A stretch of 64,000 nt of DNA from Gemmatimonadaceae bacterium. Its GTDB lineage: Bacteria > Gemmatimonadota > Gemmatimonadetes > Gemmatimonadales > Gemmatimonadaceae. Numbering within the stretch: the first letter of the stretch is position 1; each line of letters begins with the position of its first letter. The stretch is from positions 62,001 through 126,000 of the forward strand of contig JADZAN010000039.1 in NCBI GenBank assembly GCA_020852815.1, read 5' to 3'. The position numbers were made by a program, and so were the translations under genes. Of the stretch, positions 33,445-42,857 are shown one piece after another. A model generated the notes under the pieces. It was not told the origin of the DNA. It saw only the letters and a list, made by a program, of their open reading frames with translations, and ran no database searches.

Positions 33445-35154
33445 ATGTCCGGTGCTCCGCGCGGCGCTGTCGACCCCTCGGGGTCGCTGGCGTCGCGCGC
33501 TTCGCTTTCGGCGACGGCGAGCGCCGCGGCCACGCTGGTCGCCGCGGCGCTCGCCATCCTCCTCCTCATCCTGCAGTACGCCGGTCGCATTTCCCTCCAA
33601 ACCGACGAAGCAGCCATCGCGCTCAACTTGCGCAGCCGGTCGTTTGGGGAGCTGTTGACGCGCCCACTCGACTACGCGCAGATGGCCCCGCCGGGGTGGC
33701 TGGCGATCGAGTGGGGAGCGTTGCGCCTGCTGGGCCCCTCGGAGTTTTCACTCCGGCTCGTCCCCTTCCTCGCCTCGGTGGCCGCGGTGGTGCTCAGCGC
33801 GCGGCTGGCGCGCCGCGTGAGCGCCGGCGTGGCCCCCGTGCTGGCCGTGCTCTGGCTGGCGACGGCGTGGGACTTCCTCTTCTACGGAACGCAACTCAAG
33901 CAGTACGGGAGCGACGTCGCCGTGGTGTTGGCGCTCGTGCACCTGGCGCTCACCGTCGTCGAGTCGGATGACGCGCCCTCGTGGCGGGCCGGGCTCCTCG
34001 GGGGAGCGGCGATCCTCTGCTCGCTCTCGGGAGCCGTCGCCGCATCCGCGCTCGGGCTCGTGCTCGCCGTCGACGCGGTACTGCGCGGCGGCGTGCGACG
34101 CGCGTTGCAGCTGACGCCTCTCCTCCTGCCGTGGGGCGTTGCCGCCCTCGCGGTCTCGCTCTGGACGCTGGCGCTCGCGCCGGACGAGCTTCAGGCGTAC
34201 ATGACCAGGTTCTGGGCCTACACCTACCCGCGCTGGCCGTTGCGCCCGGCGGCGGTGATGGCGTGGCTCTGGGACACCCTCCGCCAGGCAGCGTTCGCCC
34301 CAATGTCGGGGGGGTGGCAACGACACCTCCCCAAGCTCTACGGGCTCCTGTTCGTGGTGGGCGTGGCGCTGCAGGCGCGACGCAACCGGCGGCAGCTGGC
34401 GGTGATCCTCGCCCCGCTCGCGATCGCCGTGGCGCTGGCGATGGCACATCGCTACCCGATCGGCGGGCGCGTCACGCTCTTCATCATCCCCGGACTCCTC
34501 CTGTTCACGGCGATCGGTGCCGAGGGGATTGCGTCGCTCGTGCGTCGCCTCGCGCCGCGCGTGCAGCTGCCGGCAGCGCTCGGCGCGTTCGGCGTCGCCG
34601 CGGTGCTCGCCTTCCCCGCGGCGCGCACCATGGGCGGGAACCTCCCCCCGGTGTGGGGCGACAACGCCCGGCCGCAGGTGGAGGCGCTCGCCACGGCGGT
34701 GCGCGACGGCGACGACGTCTTTGTCCATCACTCGATCGCCAAGCCGTTTCGCTGGTACTGGGCGCTCGCGCCGCACGCCGACGTCCCCGTGAGGTACGGA
34801 CGCTGCTACAGCGGCGACCCGCGCCCCTACCTGTCGCAGGTGGACTCGCTGCGTGGGCGCCCCCGCGTGTGGGTCGCCACCACCGACCCCAGCTGGAACA
34901 GCTACCCGATGGTGGCACAGTACGTTGCAGCTGTCGGCCCGGTGCTGGACAGCGTCGTGGCCACCGATGCCCCCAAGGCCGTGGCCAGTGCGCGCCAGAC
35001 CGTCTACCTGCGCACCTTCGCCGACCCCGCCGCGCTCGCGTCGGTGCAACGCGACACTGTCACCGTCCACCCCAACATCATCGTCGACTGGATCGCCTGG
35101 ACCTGCTTCGGCTCCGAGGCACGACCGCTGATTCACCCTTCGCTCTGGCAGTAG
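33445..35154 (+). CDS. Polytopic membrane protein, GT-C/PMT-like
   Basis: Integral membrane protein of 569 residues starting MSGAPRGAVDPSG, with about ten to eleven membrane helices and a soluble C-terminal domain of about 150 residues. The first loop carries TDEAAIALNLRSRSFGELL, then YAQMAPPGWLAIEWGALRLLGPSEFSLRLVPF (in two pieces), the acidic first-loop and RLPSL-like layout of ArnT/PMT-type lipid-linked sugar transferases. Substrate unknown. It starts 36 bases after pruA and ends 8 bases before the PhzF gene, so the three may be co-transcribed, though functions do not obviously connect. Confidence 0.8.
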   Translation: MSGAPRGAVDPSGSLASRASLSATASAAATLVAAALAILLLILQYAGRISLQTDEAAIALNLRSRSFGELLTRPLDYAQMAPPGWLAIEWGALRLLGPSEFSLRLVPFLASVAAVVLSARLARRVSAGVAPVLAVLWLATAWDFLFYGTQLKQYGSDVAVVLALVHLALTVVESDDAPSWRAGLLGGAAILCSLSGAVAASALGLVLAVDAVLRGGVRRALQLTPLLLPWGVAALAVSLWTLALAPDELQAYMTRFWAYTYPRWPLRPAAVMAWLWDTLRQAAFAPMSGGWQRHLPKLYGLLFVVGVALQARRNRRQLAVILAPLAIAVALAMAHRYPIGGRVTLFIIPGLLLFTAIGAEGIASLVRRLAPRVQLPAALGAFGVAAVLAFPAARTMGGNLPPVWGDNARPQVEALATAVRDGDDVFVHHSIAKPFRWYWALAPHADVPVRYGRCYSGDPRPYLSQVDSLRGRPRVWVATTDPSWNSYPMVAQYVAAVGPVLDSVVATDAPKAVASARQTVYLRTFADPAALASVQRDTVTVHPNIIVDWIAWTCFGSEARPLIHPSLWQ

Positions 35155-35161
35155 CACAACC

Positions 35162-36079
35162 ATGGCCCTTCGCTCCTACGCCTTCCACACCACCGACGTC
35201 TTCACGTCGACGCGCTTTGGCGGCAACCAGCTCGCCGTCCTCACCGACGCGCGCGGGCTCTCCACGGCAGAGATGCACGCCATTGCCCGCGAGTTCAACT
35301 ATTCGGAGTCGACGTTCGTCCTCCCGCCGGACGACCGGTCGCACACGCGTCGCGTGCGAATCTTCACCCCGGGGGGCGAGGTGCCCTTTGCCGGGCACCC
35401 GACGGTGGGGACCGCGTTGGTGCTGGCGGTGACGGGCGAACTTCCGCTCGACGGCGACGAGACGAAGATCGTCTTGGAGGAGGGGGTGGGGCCGGTGGCC
35501 GTCTCCATCCGCGCCGCGAACGGCGTCCCCGACTTCGCCGAGCTGTCGGTGGCCAGGCTCCCCGAGGTGCTCTCCCCCGTCCCCGCCGCCGACGTGCTGG
35601 CGGCGATGCTGTCGTTAGGCACGGACGACCTGGCCGGGGGCGCGTTCCACCCGCAGGCCGTCTCCTGCGGGCTCCCCTTCACCTTCGTCCCGCTGCGCAG
35701 CCGTGACGCGGTGCGCCGCGCGCGCCTCAAGCTCGACCTCTGGGAGTCGGCCCTCGCGCGCACGCCGGCCCACATGGTGATGGTCTTCGCCCTCGACGCC
35801 GAGGACCCCGCACACCAGGTGCGCGCCCGCATGTTTGCGCCGGGCGAATCGGTCCCCGAAGACCCGGCCACCGGCTCGGCCTGCGCCGCGTTAGGCGGGT
35901 ACCTCGGACTGCGCGACCACACCGCGACCGGCACGTTGCGCTGGATCGTGGAGCAAGGCTACGAGATGGGACGCCCCTCGCTCCTGCACGTGAGCTGCGA
36001 CAAGCGGGTCGGCGCCATCACCGCCGTCCGCGTGGGCGGCTCGGCGGTCCTCGTGTCGTCGGGAACTATCCGCCTGTAG
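35162..36079 (+). CDS. PhzF-family isomerase/epimerase
   Basis: Cytosolic enzyme of the diaminopimelate-epimerase-like PhzF family. The 305-residue product shows the N-terminal motif FTSTRFGGNQLAVL, catalytic E49 in FNYSESTFVLPP, FTPGGEVPFAGHPTVGTA and, in the second half, EDPATGSACAALGGYL, which matches the family closely. No phenazine genes are near, so it is one of the many PhzF-like proteins of unknown substrate. Followed by a bidirectional terminator hairpin. Confidence 0.93.
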   Translation: MALRSYAFHTTDVFTSTRFGGNQLAVLTDARGLSTAEMHAIAREFNYSESTFVLPPDDRSHTRRVRIFTPGGEVPFAGHPTVGTALVLAVTGELPLDGDETKIVLEEGVGPVAVSIRAANGVPDFAELSVARLPEVLSPVPAADVLAAMLSLGTDDLAGGAFHPQAVSCGLPFTFVPLRSRDAVRRARLKLDLWESALARTPAHMVMVFALDAEDPAHQVRARMFAPGESVPEDPATGSACAALGGYLGLRDHTATGTLRWIVEQGYEMGRPSLLHVSCDKRVGAITAVRVGGSAVLVSSGTIRL

Positions 36080-36093
36080 TCGACTCGCAAGGA

Positions 36094-36121
36094 AAACGGC
36101 GCGCTCGCCGGGCGCGCCGTT
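36094..36121. terminator. Terminator between convergent phzF-like and mscL genes
   Basis: Nine-base stem ACGGCGCGC/GCGCGCCGT (36096-36120). On the minus strand it is followed by TTTTCC, so it best serves mscL. Confidence 0.75.
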
Positions 36122-36159
36122 CGCATAGGTGGATGAGCGGCGCCTGCCGCGGCGTCACT

Positions 36160-36543
36160 CTACAGCTGCGATGTGCAATGCGCGCAGCGCGTGGCCGCGG
36201 CGGGGATCGTGCTCATGCAGTACGGGCACGCCTTGGTGGGAGGGGCCGGGGGAGCAGGGGGCTCGGGCTTCATGAACATCTTGCCGATCTGCCAGGCGAC
36301 GAACGTGATGATCGCGAAGTTGAGGAACACTCCCGCGAAATCGCCAACCCCGAACTTGATCGACCCGACGTCGAGCGTCCACGTGCGCCATGCACCGCCG
36401 GGAATCGCTGCCCCGATGATCGGCATGAGGAAATCGTCGCTCATCGCCTTCACCAGCGCGCCGGCCGCACCACCCACGATCACCGCCAACGCCAAACCGA
36501 CAACGTTCGCCTTCTCGAGGAACTTCTTGAAGTCTTCCCACAT
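36160..36543 (-). CDS. mscL: Large-conductance mechanosensitive channel MscL with C-terminal zinc ribbon
   Basis: Pentameric inner-membrane channel that releases solutes under hypo-osmotic shock. Start at the ATG of MWEDFKKFLEKANVVGLALAVIVGGAAGALV (first part shown is the S1/M1 region), followed by DDFLMPIIG and the second helix FAGVFLNFAIITFVAWQIGKMF. In place of the usual C-terminal helical bundle it has a Pro-rich linker and a four-cysteine ribbon: C106-x2-C109 (CPYC) and C120-x2-C123 (CAHC). The total is 127 residues. Such a ribbon is unusual for MscL and may bind zinc or sense redox state at the cytoplasmic mouth. Confidence 0.93.
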   Translation of the reverse strand: MWEDFKKFLEKANVVGLALAVIVGGAAGALVKAMSDDFLMPIIGAAIPGGAWRTWTLDVGSIKFGVGDFAGVFLNFAIITFVAWQIGKMFMKPEPPAPPAPPTKACPYCMSTIPAAATRCAHCTSQL

Positions 36544-36723
36544 GGTGCAGCTGCTCCGACACTGGAGGAACCCACCTAACGCGCCGAGGTGATTGCGCGC
36601 GCGCAATGTGAGCCGATTCGGGGCGATGGGCAAGTGCGCAACGTCACCGCCGCGCACTCGGCCATCTCACCCATGCGTGCCTAAGCGCCGGTGCCTCCGG
36701 CGGTTCGGCTCCCCGTCCAACGT
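36544..36723. other. Gap upstream of mscL
   Basis: 180 bases without a gene; includes an ACCTAACG variant of the window-wide octamer at 36574-36581. Confidence 0.4.
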
Positions 36724-39195
36724 CTAGAAACGAGCCTCCACGTACAGATCGAGCCGCATCCGCTGCCGCGGGTAGATCCCGCGCGACAGGTCCATGCGCA
36801 CGAGGCCATCGAGGACCGACCAGCCCACCCCGGCGCCGCTGATGGGGCGCCCGGGGTGCTGCCAGTCATCGCGGCGCCCCGCCCACCCCAGGTCGCCGAA
36901 CAGCACCGGGCGCACCACGCGGGTGGACAGTGCGAGTTCGCCGCGCGCGAGCCAGAACGCCTCGCCCGCCGCCGTGCCAAGCAACTGCCCGCGCACGGTT
37001 TGCGCACCGCCAAGGTAGAACGCGCGCTGCGGGAGCGGCGCGTTGCGGCTGACGCCTCCCCCGGCAGTGAGCGAGGCGGCGAGACGCTCGCCGAACCCCT
37101 TGCTCAGCGTCGCCTCGCCCGCCACGCGCCCATAGGCGCGCGACACCGACGACGTCGCGCTGTCGAACGACGTCCACCCCCCTTCCAGACGTGCGTCGGT
37201 GAGCAGGCGCCACCCCTGCGGGTCGAGCCCCGCCGATCGCTGGTCGCGCAGCGCGAACCCCGCCACGGTGGCGTCGGTTGCCGTGATGTTGGGGAGGAAC
37301 TCGCTCCCCCCGCCCAGGGCGCGCGACAGGTTGAAGCGCGTTTCATTGGCCACGTCCCCCTGGCGCTCGACGAAGAGGCGCGTCGTGAGCGCGCCGCCGC
37401 GGTTGAGGCCATTCGTCAGCTGCAAACCGGTGGCGCGGTAGTAATAGCCCTCGTCACGCCCGTAGAACAGCGCGCCCAGCGACGCCCCGAAACTCAGCGG
37501 GGCACCCCAGTCATCGTTGGCGACCGCCAGCTTGTGGTAGCCAGCCACGCGCCACGTCGCGCGCCCGTTGCTGCGCGCCACGCCGAGCTCGACGTTGGGC
37601 ACCAGGTCGGCCACCCCGAGCCGAGCCGTTGCATCCCATGAGAAGCCGCGCCCCAGTTGCTCCGTCGCCTGCGCCCCGATGGACAGCCCCTCGACACGAT
37701 TGTAGCGCGTCCACCCCAGCCCGTAGTTCAACCGTATCGGCATCGGCGCCCACACCGGCTGCAACGAGAAGTCGAGCTCCTTGAGCAAGGCATCGCGTTC
37801 GGTGAGGCCGAACAGCTGCTCACCCGGCTCATAGATCGATCCCGGCAGGTCCTTGGAGTTGGCCAGCACCGTGCTGTCGCATGGGAGGCGCACCGCTGTG
37901 GCCAGGTTGGACTCGCCGCGCGTGTCGACGCGCGTGTAGAAGCCCGTGCTCGCACAGTCGTCCTTGCGCTTCTCCGCCAGGCGCATGCGCCGCACCGAAT
38001 CGGCCTCCACCAACTTCCCGATGCGGAACTTGCGCTGCTCCGGCGTGAGCTGCCCCCACGGGAGTGAATCGCCAAACAGCGAGTCGCGCAGCTGGCGGCG
38101 CGTCATCATCTCCGGGACCGACGGCATCGAATCGGTGCCATTCACGCTCGCGTACTTGAACCCTTCCTCCATCTTGAACGGGATGCGCATGAAGGAGGCC
38201 CGCGCCCACCCCTCGGCGTACTGCGCGCGCGGCAGCCAGAAGCGTCCGCCGTAGAGCCCGTAGTCGATCGTCACCGCCTCCAGTTGCGCCTGCATCGGCG
38301 AGAGCATCCCCTTCACCCAACCCGGGGGAGCATCCTCCTCGTCAGGCGTGTCGCCAGTGCGCTTGGCCTCCTCCTTCTCGCGCTTCAACTCTTCGTCCAC
38401 CACCCCCCAGATATCGATCGGGACGGCGAGCCGGTACGCGGCACGCACCAGCTGCCCGCTCTCCACATCGAACCAGAACGACCCCACCGAGAGCTTCCAC
38501 TCGGGGCGGCGCGGCTCGATGCGCAGCTCGCGCAGGCGAATGGCACGCCCGTCAGGGAGCGTGATGGTGAGCGAGTCGCCGGTTGCGTATCGGTAGTACG
38601 CCTCGGCACCGATGGCGAGCGGGTGCACGAGTTCGCGCTCGTCCACCTCGGCGCGCGCTTCGCTCCCCCCGATCCAGAGCGCGTCGCGCCCCGGGTAGTA
38701 TGGGATCGGCGAGATCTCGTCCATGTCCACCTCCCCCGCCTCCTTCTCGGCCATGGGGAAGACCGAACGCGCCCCCTTGAGGTCGACGAAGACGCCGCCT
38801 TTGCGCGACCAGCGTACGCGCGAAACGTTCTCGGTGCGGAAGAGGAGACGGTCGCGCCCGACGGCGCGGAACCCCATCCCGACCGACATGCGCTGGTACG
38901 ACGTGGCGTCGTACGAGAGGAGCGTCGAGTCGAGCCGCATGCGAGCATCGCGCGCGCGCAGCAGCAACTGGCGAGCGAGCGGATCGAGAAAGGCCGAGTT
39001 CTCGAGCTCCGGTGTCACCGCGATGCGGCGCACCGGGCGCTTCTCGCGGTCCAGGCGCCGTTCCATGGCCGAGTACCGGATGGAGTCGCGAATGGCCTGC
39101 TGCTTGATGCTGTCGGCTCGCGCCTTCTCGCTGGGTGTGCCGATGCGCACGGAGACTTCCTGGAAGGCGATGACGAGCGTGAGGGCAGCGAGCAT
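36724..39195 (-). CDS. Outer-membrane beta-barrel protein with large periplasmic N-terminal part
   Basis: Probable outer-membrane protein of 823 residues. The N-terminus MLAALTLVIAFQEVSV is a short signal-like segment; residues about 30-400 form a soluble mixed domain with charged helices; the rest alternates polar and hydrophobic residues as barrel strands do (SFGASLGALFYGRDEGYYYRA, GELALSTRVVRPVLFGDLG, GAGVGWSVLDGLVRMDLSRG) and the protein ends in LDLYVEARF, with the terminal Phe used as a BAM-recognition signal. The layout resembles BamA/TamA-like surface antigens or DUF5686-like proteins. No POTRA domain is evident. Function unknown. Confidence 0.75.
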   Translation of the reverse strand: MLAALTLVIAFQEVSVRIGTPSEKARADSIKQQAIRDSIRYSAMERRLDREKRPVRRIAVTPELENSAFLDPLARQLLLRARDARMRLDSTLLSYDATSYQRMSVGMGFRAVGRDRLLFRTENVSRVRWSRKGGVFVDLKGARSVFPMAEKEAGEVDMDEISPIPYYPGRDALWIGGSEARAEVDERELVHPLAIGAEAYYRYATGDSLTITLPDGRAIRLRELRIEPRRPEWKLSVGSFWFDVESGQLVRAAYRLAVPIDIWGVVDEELKREKEEAKRTGDTPDEEDAPPGWVKGMLSPMQAQLEAVTIDYGLYGGRFWLPRAQYAEGWARASFMRIPFKMEEGFKYASVNGTDSMPSVPEMMTRRQLRDSLFGDSLPWGQLTPEQRKFRIGKLVEADSVRRMRLAEKRKDDCASTGFYTRVDTRGESNLATAVRLPCDSTVLANSKDLPGSIYEPGEQLFGLTERDALLKELDFSLQPVWAPMPIRLNYGLGWTRYNRVEGLSIGAQATEQLGRGFSWDATARLGVADLVPNVELGVARSNGRATWRVAGYHKLAVANDDWGAPLSFGASLGALFYGRDEGYYYRATGLQLTNGLNRGGALTTRLFVERQGDVANETRFNLSRALGGGSEFLPNITATDATVAGFALRDQRSAGLDPQGWRLLTDARLEGGWTSFDSATSSVSRAYGRVAGEATLSKGFGERLAASLTAGGGVSRNAPLPQRAFYLGGAQTVRGQLLGTAAGEAFWLARGELALSTRVVRPVLFGDLGWAGRRDDWQHPGRPISGAGVGWSVLDGLVRMDLSRGIYPRQRMRLDLYVEARF

Positions 39196-39230
39196 GCGAC
39201 GAACTCCGGGGGCAGGATCGGTGCGAAGTT

Positions 39231-40568
39231 CTACGATCCCCGGGGGCGAAGGTTTCGTGACGCCTGTAGGGGGAGCGAGCCGCTGTGGGAGCGCAGGATG
39301 TGCAGGCGTTGCCGGAAGGCCTCCCGCTTACGCTCCTCCCGCGCGTCGGGATACGAGAGCATGGACATCGCCAGCGCCACGCCGATGGGGACGGCCGCCA
39401 TCGACCCGCTCCACGGGAAGGGGCGCTCGTCGCTCCCGCGCCGCGCCTCCAGGCGGCTCACGAGTGCCGGGAAACGTGTCTGTGTCCAGACCGTCGCGAG
39501 GATGACGAGAATCCCCAGCCCGGCCAGGAGGATCGGGAAGGAGATGAACTCGCGAAAGACATTCTGGGCCAGGAAGCCAAGGTAGCCGATGACGCCGAGC
39601 ACTCCGAAGAGCAGGACCGTGCGCCGACGGACGTAGAGCGAGAGCGCGACGAGTCCGAGCGCGGTTGGAAGGAGGAGGTGGCGCCAGGCGCTGTCGTCGG
39701 CGCGCAGCCAGAGGACCAGGTAGCCCAGCGTGGTCCCCGCGAGCCCGATGACCCAGAAGGCGTTGGCGAAGTCGCCCGAGCCCGCGCGTCGTTCCGCGCC
39801 GTCAGCCGCAACCATGTTCGCGTCGCGACGTTGCTGGCCGCGCTGCCAGCGTTCCACCCGCTCGGCGACGAGGAGGATTGCGAAGCCGCCGGCGAGGATC
39901 GTCCATTGCTCCGAGGCACTCGAGCCGCCGAAGGAGCAAGCGATGATCGACAGGTGCAACGCGGCGCCCGCCAGCGCCGCCGCCAGCGGCCACGTCACCG
40001 TGACCATGGCGCGCCGCCGCAGCGCGGCGAGTGCCGTCAGGAGCATCATGAGCTCGAGGATGAGCCACTGCCACGCCATCCAGGCCGTGTCGCGGAGCAG
40101 TGGATCGCCCATGAGAGGGTCGTGCGTGGGGAGGTCCGGCCACCGCCCGCTGAGGGAGAGGAATGGCCAGGCGACGAGCGGACTGAGCGAGACGACGAGG
40201 GCAGCGCAGATGTCGGCCGCCAGGGTAAAGCCACGCCCCCGCAGCCATCGCTCCGCGGCGAGCAGGACACCGCCGTAGAGCAGGGCAACACCGAGCACCC
40301 CCCACGGCCCCAGTCGCGCCCACCGGTCGACGAGGAACCAGCCGCACGCGAAGAGGACGAGGAGCGCGCCCAAGGCGTACGCGACCGCCACGACGGAGAG
40401 CGCGCTGGTCGCGCTCGGCGCGCTGGTGGCAGTGGTCACGGTCGTCGCCGCGCTGTCGACGGCGGCGAGCGCCCGGAGCCTGTCGCGCTGCCCCTCGTCG
40501 ATGATCCCCTGCGCCACGCCGCGATCGAGGAGGCGCGAGAGTTCGTGGTTGAGCGGCTTGTCGTTCAC
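39231..40568 (-). CDS. DUF2157-like polytopic membrane protein
   Basis: Integral membrane protein of 445 residues from the GTG of VNDKPLNHELSRLLDRGVA. A soluble N-terminal helical domain (GVAQGIIDEGQRDRLRAL) resembles the start of DUF2157 proteins and is followed by about twelve hydrophobic helices (ALSVVAVAYALGALLVLFACGWFL, LGVALLYGGVLLAAERWL and others). No catalytic motif is visible. It starts about 230 bases from a divergent ABC exporter operon and ends 35 bases before the barrel gene on the same strand. Confidence 0.65.
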   Translation of the reverse strand: MNDKPLNHELSRLLDRGVAQGIIDEGQRDRLRALAAVDSAATTVTTATSAPSATSALSVVAVAYALGALLVLFACGWFLVDRWARLGPWGVLGVALLYGGVLLAAERWLRGRGFTLAADICAALVVSLSPLVAWPFLSLSGRWPDLPTHDPLMGDPLLRDTAWMAWQWLILELMMLLTALAALRRRAMVTVTWPLAAALAGAALHLSIIACSFGGSSASEQWTILAGGFAILLVAERVERWQRGQQRRDANMVAADGAERRAGSGDFANAFWVIGLAGTTLGYLVLWLRADDSAWRHLLLPTALGLVALSLYVRRRTVLLFGVLGVIGYLGFLAQNVFREFISFPILLAGLGILVILATVWTQTRFPALVSRLEARRGSDERPFPWSGSMAAVPIGVALAMSMLSYPDAREERKREAFRQRLHILRSHSGSLPLQASRNLRPRGS

Positions 40569-40679
40569 GTGCGGGGGGTGAGGAGGACAAGCTGCGGGTG
40601 GCCTGACGCGACCACACGGCGCCGACCGTCGCGCCAGAATCTGCCACAACGTACGAGGCGCGGGAGTGGCGCGTTTCCC

Positions 40680-40795
40680 GACAGCGGGGGCGTTCCCGTC
40701 CTCTCGTCCCCAGCCTTCGCTGGGGCAGGCCTCTCGTCCCCAGCCTTCGCTGGGGCAGGCTTCTCGTCATCTCGCTCCCGCGCTATGGTTCCCCC
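40680..40795. repeat. Direct repeat with hairpin copies 4 and 5
   Basis: A 30-base unit consisting of CTCTCGTC followed by CCCCAGCCTTCGCTGGGG (40708-40725 and 40738-40755) and CAGG occurs twice in tandem, just upstream of the ABC ATPase start at 40796. It shares the CTCTCGTC units with the sufB-sufC gap. Confidence 0.88.
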
Positions 40796-41731
40796 ATGCC
40801 CCCCTCCCCCCTCGCCCTCGACGTCCGCGCCCTCCACAAGCGCTACGGCGACGTCGTCGCGGTCAACGGGCTCGACCTCCAGGTGCGCGCCGGCGAGTGC
40901 TTCGGCCTCCTGGGCCCCAACGGCGCCGGCAAGACGACGACCATCGAGATATGCGAGGGCATTCTCGACGCCGACGGCGGCGACGTGATCGTCCTCGGCC
41001 TGCGCTGGGCCACCGACGAAGACGCCCTGCGGCAGCGCCTCGGCGTGCAGCTGCAAGAGGCGCAGTTCGCCGACAAGCTCACTGTCGCCGAGACCGTGCG
41101 CCTGTTCCGCTCGTTCTACCGCAGCGGACCCACTGTCGCCGACGTCATCGCCCGCGTGCAGCTGGAGGAGAAGGCCAACGCCCGCGTGAGCACGCTCTCC
41201 GGCGGGCAGAAGCAGCGCCTCTCGGTCGCCTGCGCCCTGGCCGGTGACCCGGCGCTCGTCTTTCTCGACGAACCGACCACCGGGCTCGACCCGCAGTCGC
41301 GACGGCAGTTGTGGGAGCTGGTGGAACGGCTGCGCGCCGCCGGAACGACGATCATGCTCACCACGCACTACATGGACGAAGCGGAGCGCCTGTGCGACCG
41401 CATCGCCATCGTCGACCGCGGGCAGGTCATCGCCCTCGGCACGCCGCGCGAGCTGATCCGTTCGTTAGGCGCGGAGCAGGTGGTGGAGTGCGCGCTGGGC
41501 GACGGGGAGTCGATTGCCCCCGACGAGCTGGCGGCGCTTCCCGGCGTGCTGCGCGCCCGCAGCGACGGCCCGATCCACACCCTGCAGGTCGCCGCCGCGC
41601 ACGAGACGATCCCCGCGCTCCTTGCCCTCATTGCCCGCCGCGAGTGCCGGCTCACCGAGTTGCGCACGCACTCGCCCACGCTCGAGGACGTCTTCGTCTC
41701 GCTCACCGGGCGCCACCTGCGGGAGGGGTGA
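40796..41731 (+). CDS. ABC-2 exporter ATPase
   Basis: ATPase of a two-gene exporter with the downstream permease, 311 residues. Walker A GPNGAGKTTTIEICEGIL, Q-loop GVQLQEAQFADKLT, signature TLSGGQKQRLSVACALA, Walker B LVFLDEPTTGLD and H-loop TTHYMDEAERLCDR place it with DrrA/NodI/CcmA-like drug, antibiotic or polysaccharide exporters. The C-terminal part (HSPTLEDVFVSLTGRHL) is typical. The permease starts eight bases after its stop. Confidence 0.93.
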   Translation: MPPSPLALDVRALHKRYGDVVAVNGLDLQVRAGECFGLLGPNGAGKTTTIEICEGILDADGGDVIVLGLRWATDEDALRQRLGVQLQEAQFADKLTVAETVRLFRSFYRSGPTVADVIARVQLEEKANARVSTLSGGQKQRLSVACALAGDPALVFLDEPTTGLDPQSRRQLWELVERLRAAGTTIMLTTHYMDEAERLCDRIAIVDRGQVIALGTPRELIRSLGAEQVVECALGDGESIAPDELAALPGVLRARSDGPIHTLQVAAAHETIPALLALIARRECRLTELRTHSPTLEDVFVSLTGRHLREG

Positions 41732-41738
41732 ACCAGCC

Positions 41739-42857
41739 ATGACGATGAGCGCCCCTCCCTCGCCGACAGGTGCAACGATGCCGCCGGCGTCCACGCCGCC
41801 GTCACCCGCCAACGACGCATCGCCCTCCCCGCTCCTGCAGCTCACGCTGGCCCGCTTCCGCGAGTTCCTGCGCGAACCGGAGGCGGTCTTCTGGAGCTTC
41901 ATCTTCCCCATCCTCCTCGCCTCCGGGCTGGGGATCGCCTTCCGTTCGCGCCCCGCGGAGGTGGCCAAGGTCGCCGTACTGGCCTCGGCCCCCGGCGCCC
42001 AGGCGCTGCGCGCCGCGCTGTCGCGCGACTCGTCGCTGGTGGTGGAGGCGCTCGACGACACCGCCGCGGCCACCGCGCTCCGCATCGGGCGCGTGGCGCT
42101 CCTCATCGTCCCGCGCGAGCGCGCCACCGTCGAGTACCGCTACGACGACGCGCGTGCCGAGGCGCGCACGGCGCGGCTGCTCGTCGATCGCGCGTTGCAG
42201 CAGGCGGCGGGGCGCCGCGACCCCATCGCGGTAAAGGAGACGCTGGTGAGCGAGCGCGGCTCCCGCTACATCGATTTTGTCCTCCCGGGGCTCCTCGCCA
42301 TGAACCTCATGGGGGGCGGGATCTGGGGGCTCGGCTTTGGCATCGTCGATGCGCGGCGCAAGAAGCTCCTCAAGCGATTGCTCGCCACCCCCATGTCGCG
42401 CGCGCAGTACCTCCTCTCCTTCCTCTTCATGCGCCTGGCGATGATGGTGGTGGAGGTCGTCTTCATCGTCTCGTTCGGTGCGCTCGTCTTCAAGGTGCCC
42501 ATGCGTGGCCCGCTCCTCGCCTTTGGGGTCATCTGCGTCATGGGGACGCTGACGTTCGGCGCGCTGGGGCTGCTGGTCGCTGCGCGCCCGCGCACGCTCG
42601 AGGGGGCGTCGGGGTTGATGAACTTCATCATGCTCCCCATGTGGGTCGGCTCGGGGATCTTCTTCGCCGCCACCAACTTCCCCGATGCGGTGCAGCCGCT
42701 GGTGCAGGCGCTCCCGCTCACCGCGGTGGTGGACGCCATGCGCCTCAACATGCTGCAGGGCGCTGGCCTTGCCGCGGTGAGCGGTGAGCTGGCGATCATG
42801 GCGGCGTGGCTCGTCGGCTGCTTCGTGTTGGCGCTGCGCATCTTCCGGTGGCGATGA
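41739..42857 (+). CDS. ABC-2 type permease
   Basis: Membrane partner of the preceding ATPase, 372 residues starting MTMSAPPSPTGATMPP. A Pro/Ser/Ala-rich cytoplasmic start leads to the first helix (FWSFIFPILLASGLGIAF), a large extracytoplasmic domain to about residue 180, then five helices with FVLPGLLAMNLMGGGIWGLGFGIV, the ABC-2 motif KKLLKRLLATPMSRAQYLLSFLFMR and MNFIMLPMWVGSGIFFAATNFPDAVQPLVQALPLT (in part). Its stop overlaps the start of the DMT transporter (ATGA). Confidence 0.92.
   Translation: MTMSAPPSPTGATMPPASTPPSPANDASPSPLLQLTLARFREFLREPEAVFWSFIFPILLASGLGIAFRSRPAEVAKVAVLASAPGAQALRAALSRDSSLVVEALDDTAAATALRIGRVALLIVPRERATVEYRYDDARAEARTARLLVDRALQQAAGRRDPIAVKETLVSERGSRYIDFVLPGLLAMNLMGGGIWGLGFGIVDARRKKLLKRLLATPMSRAQYLLSFLFMRLAMMVVEVVFIVSFGALVFKVPMRGPLLAFGVICVMGTLTFGALGLLVAARPRTLEGASGLMNFIMLPMWVGSGIFFAATNFPDAVQPLVQALPLTAVVDAMRLNMLQGAGLAAVSGELAIMAAWLVGCFVLALRIFRWR

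Noticed and set aside
31669-33600. Minus-strand open frame of 643 codons opposite pruA
   Set aside because: pruA has all catalytic residues; the reverse frame has no recognisable domain.
36160-36543. Four-cysteine tail of MscL considered as a separate small zinc-finger protein
   Set aside because: It is in frame and continuous with MscL through a Pro-rich linker, with no independent start.
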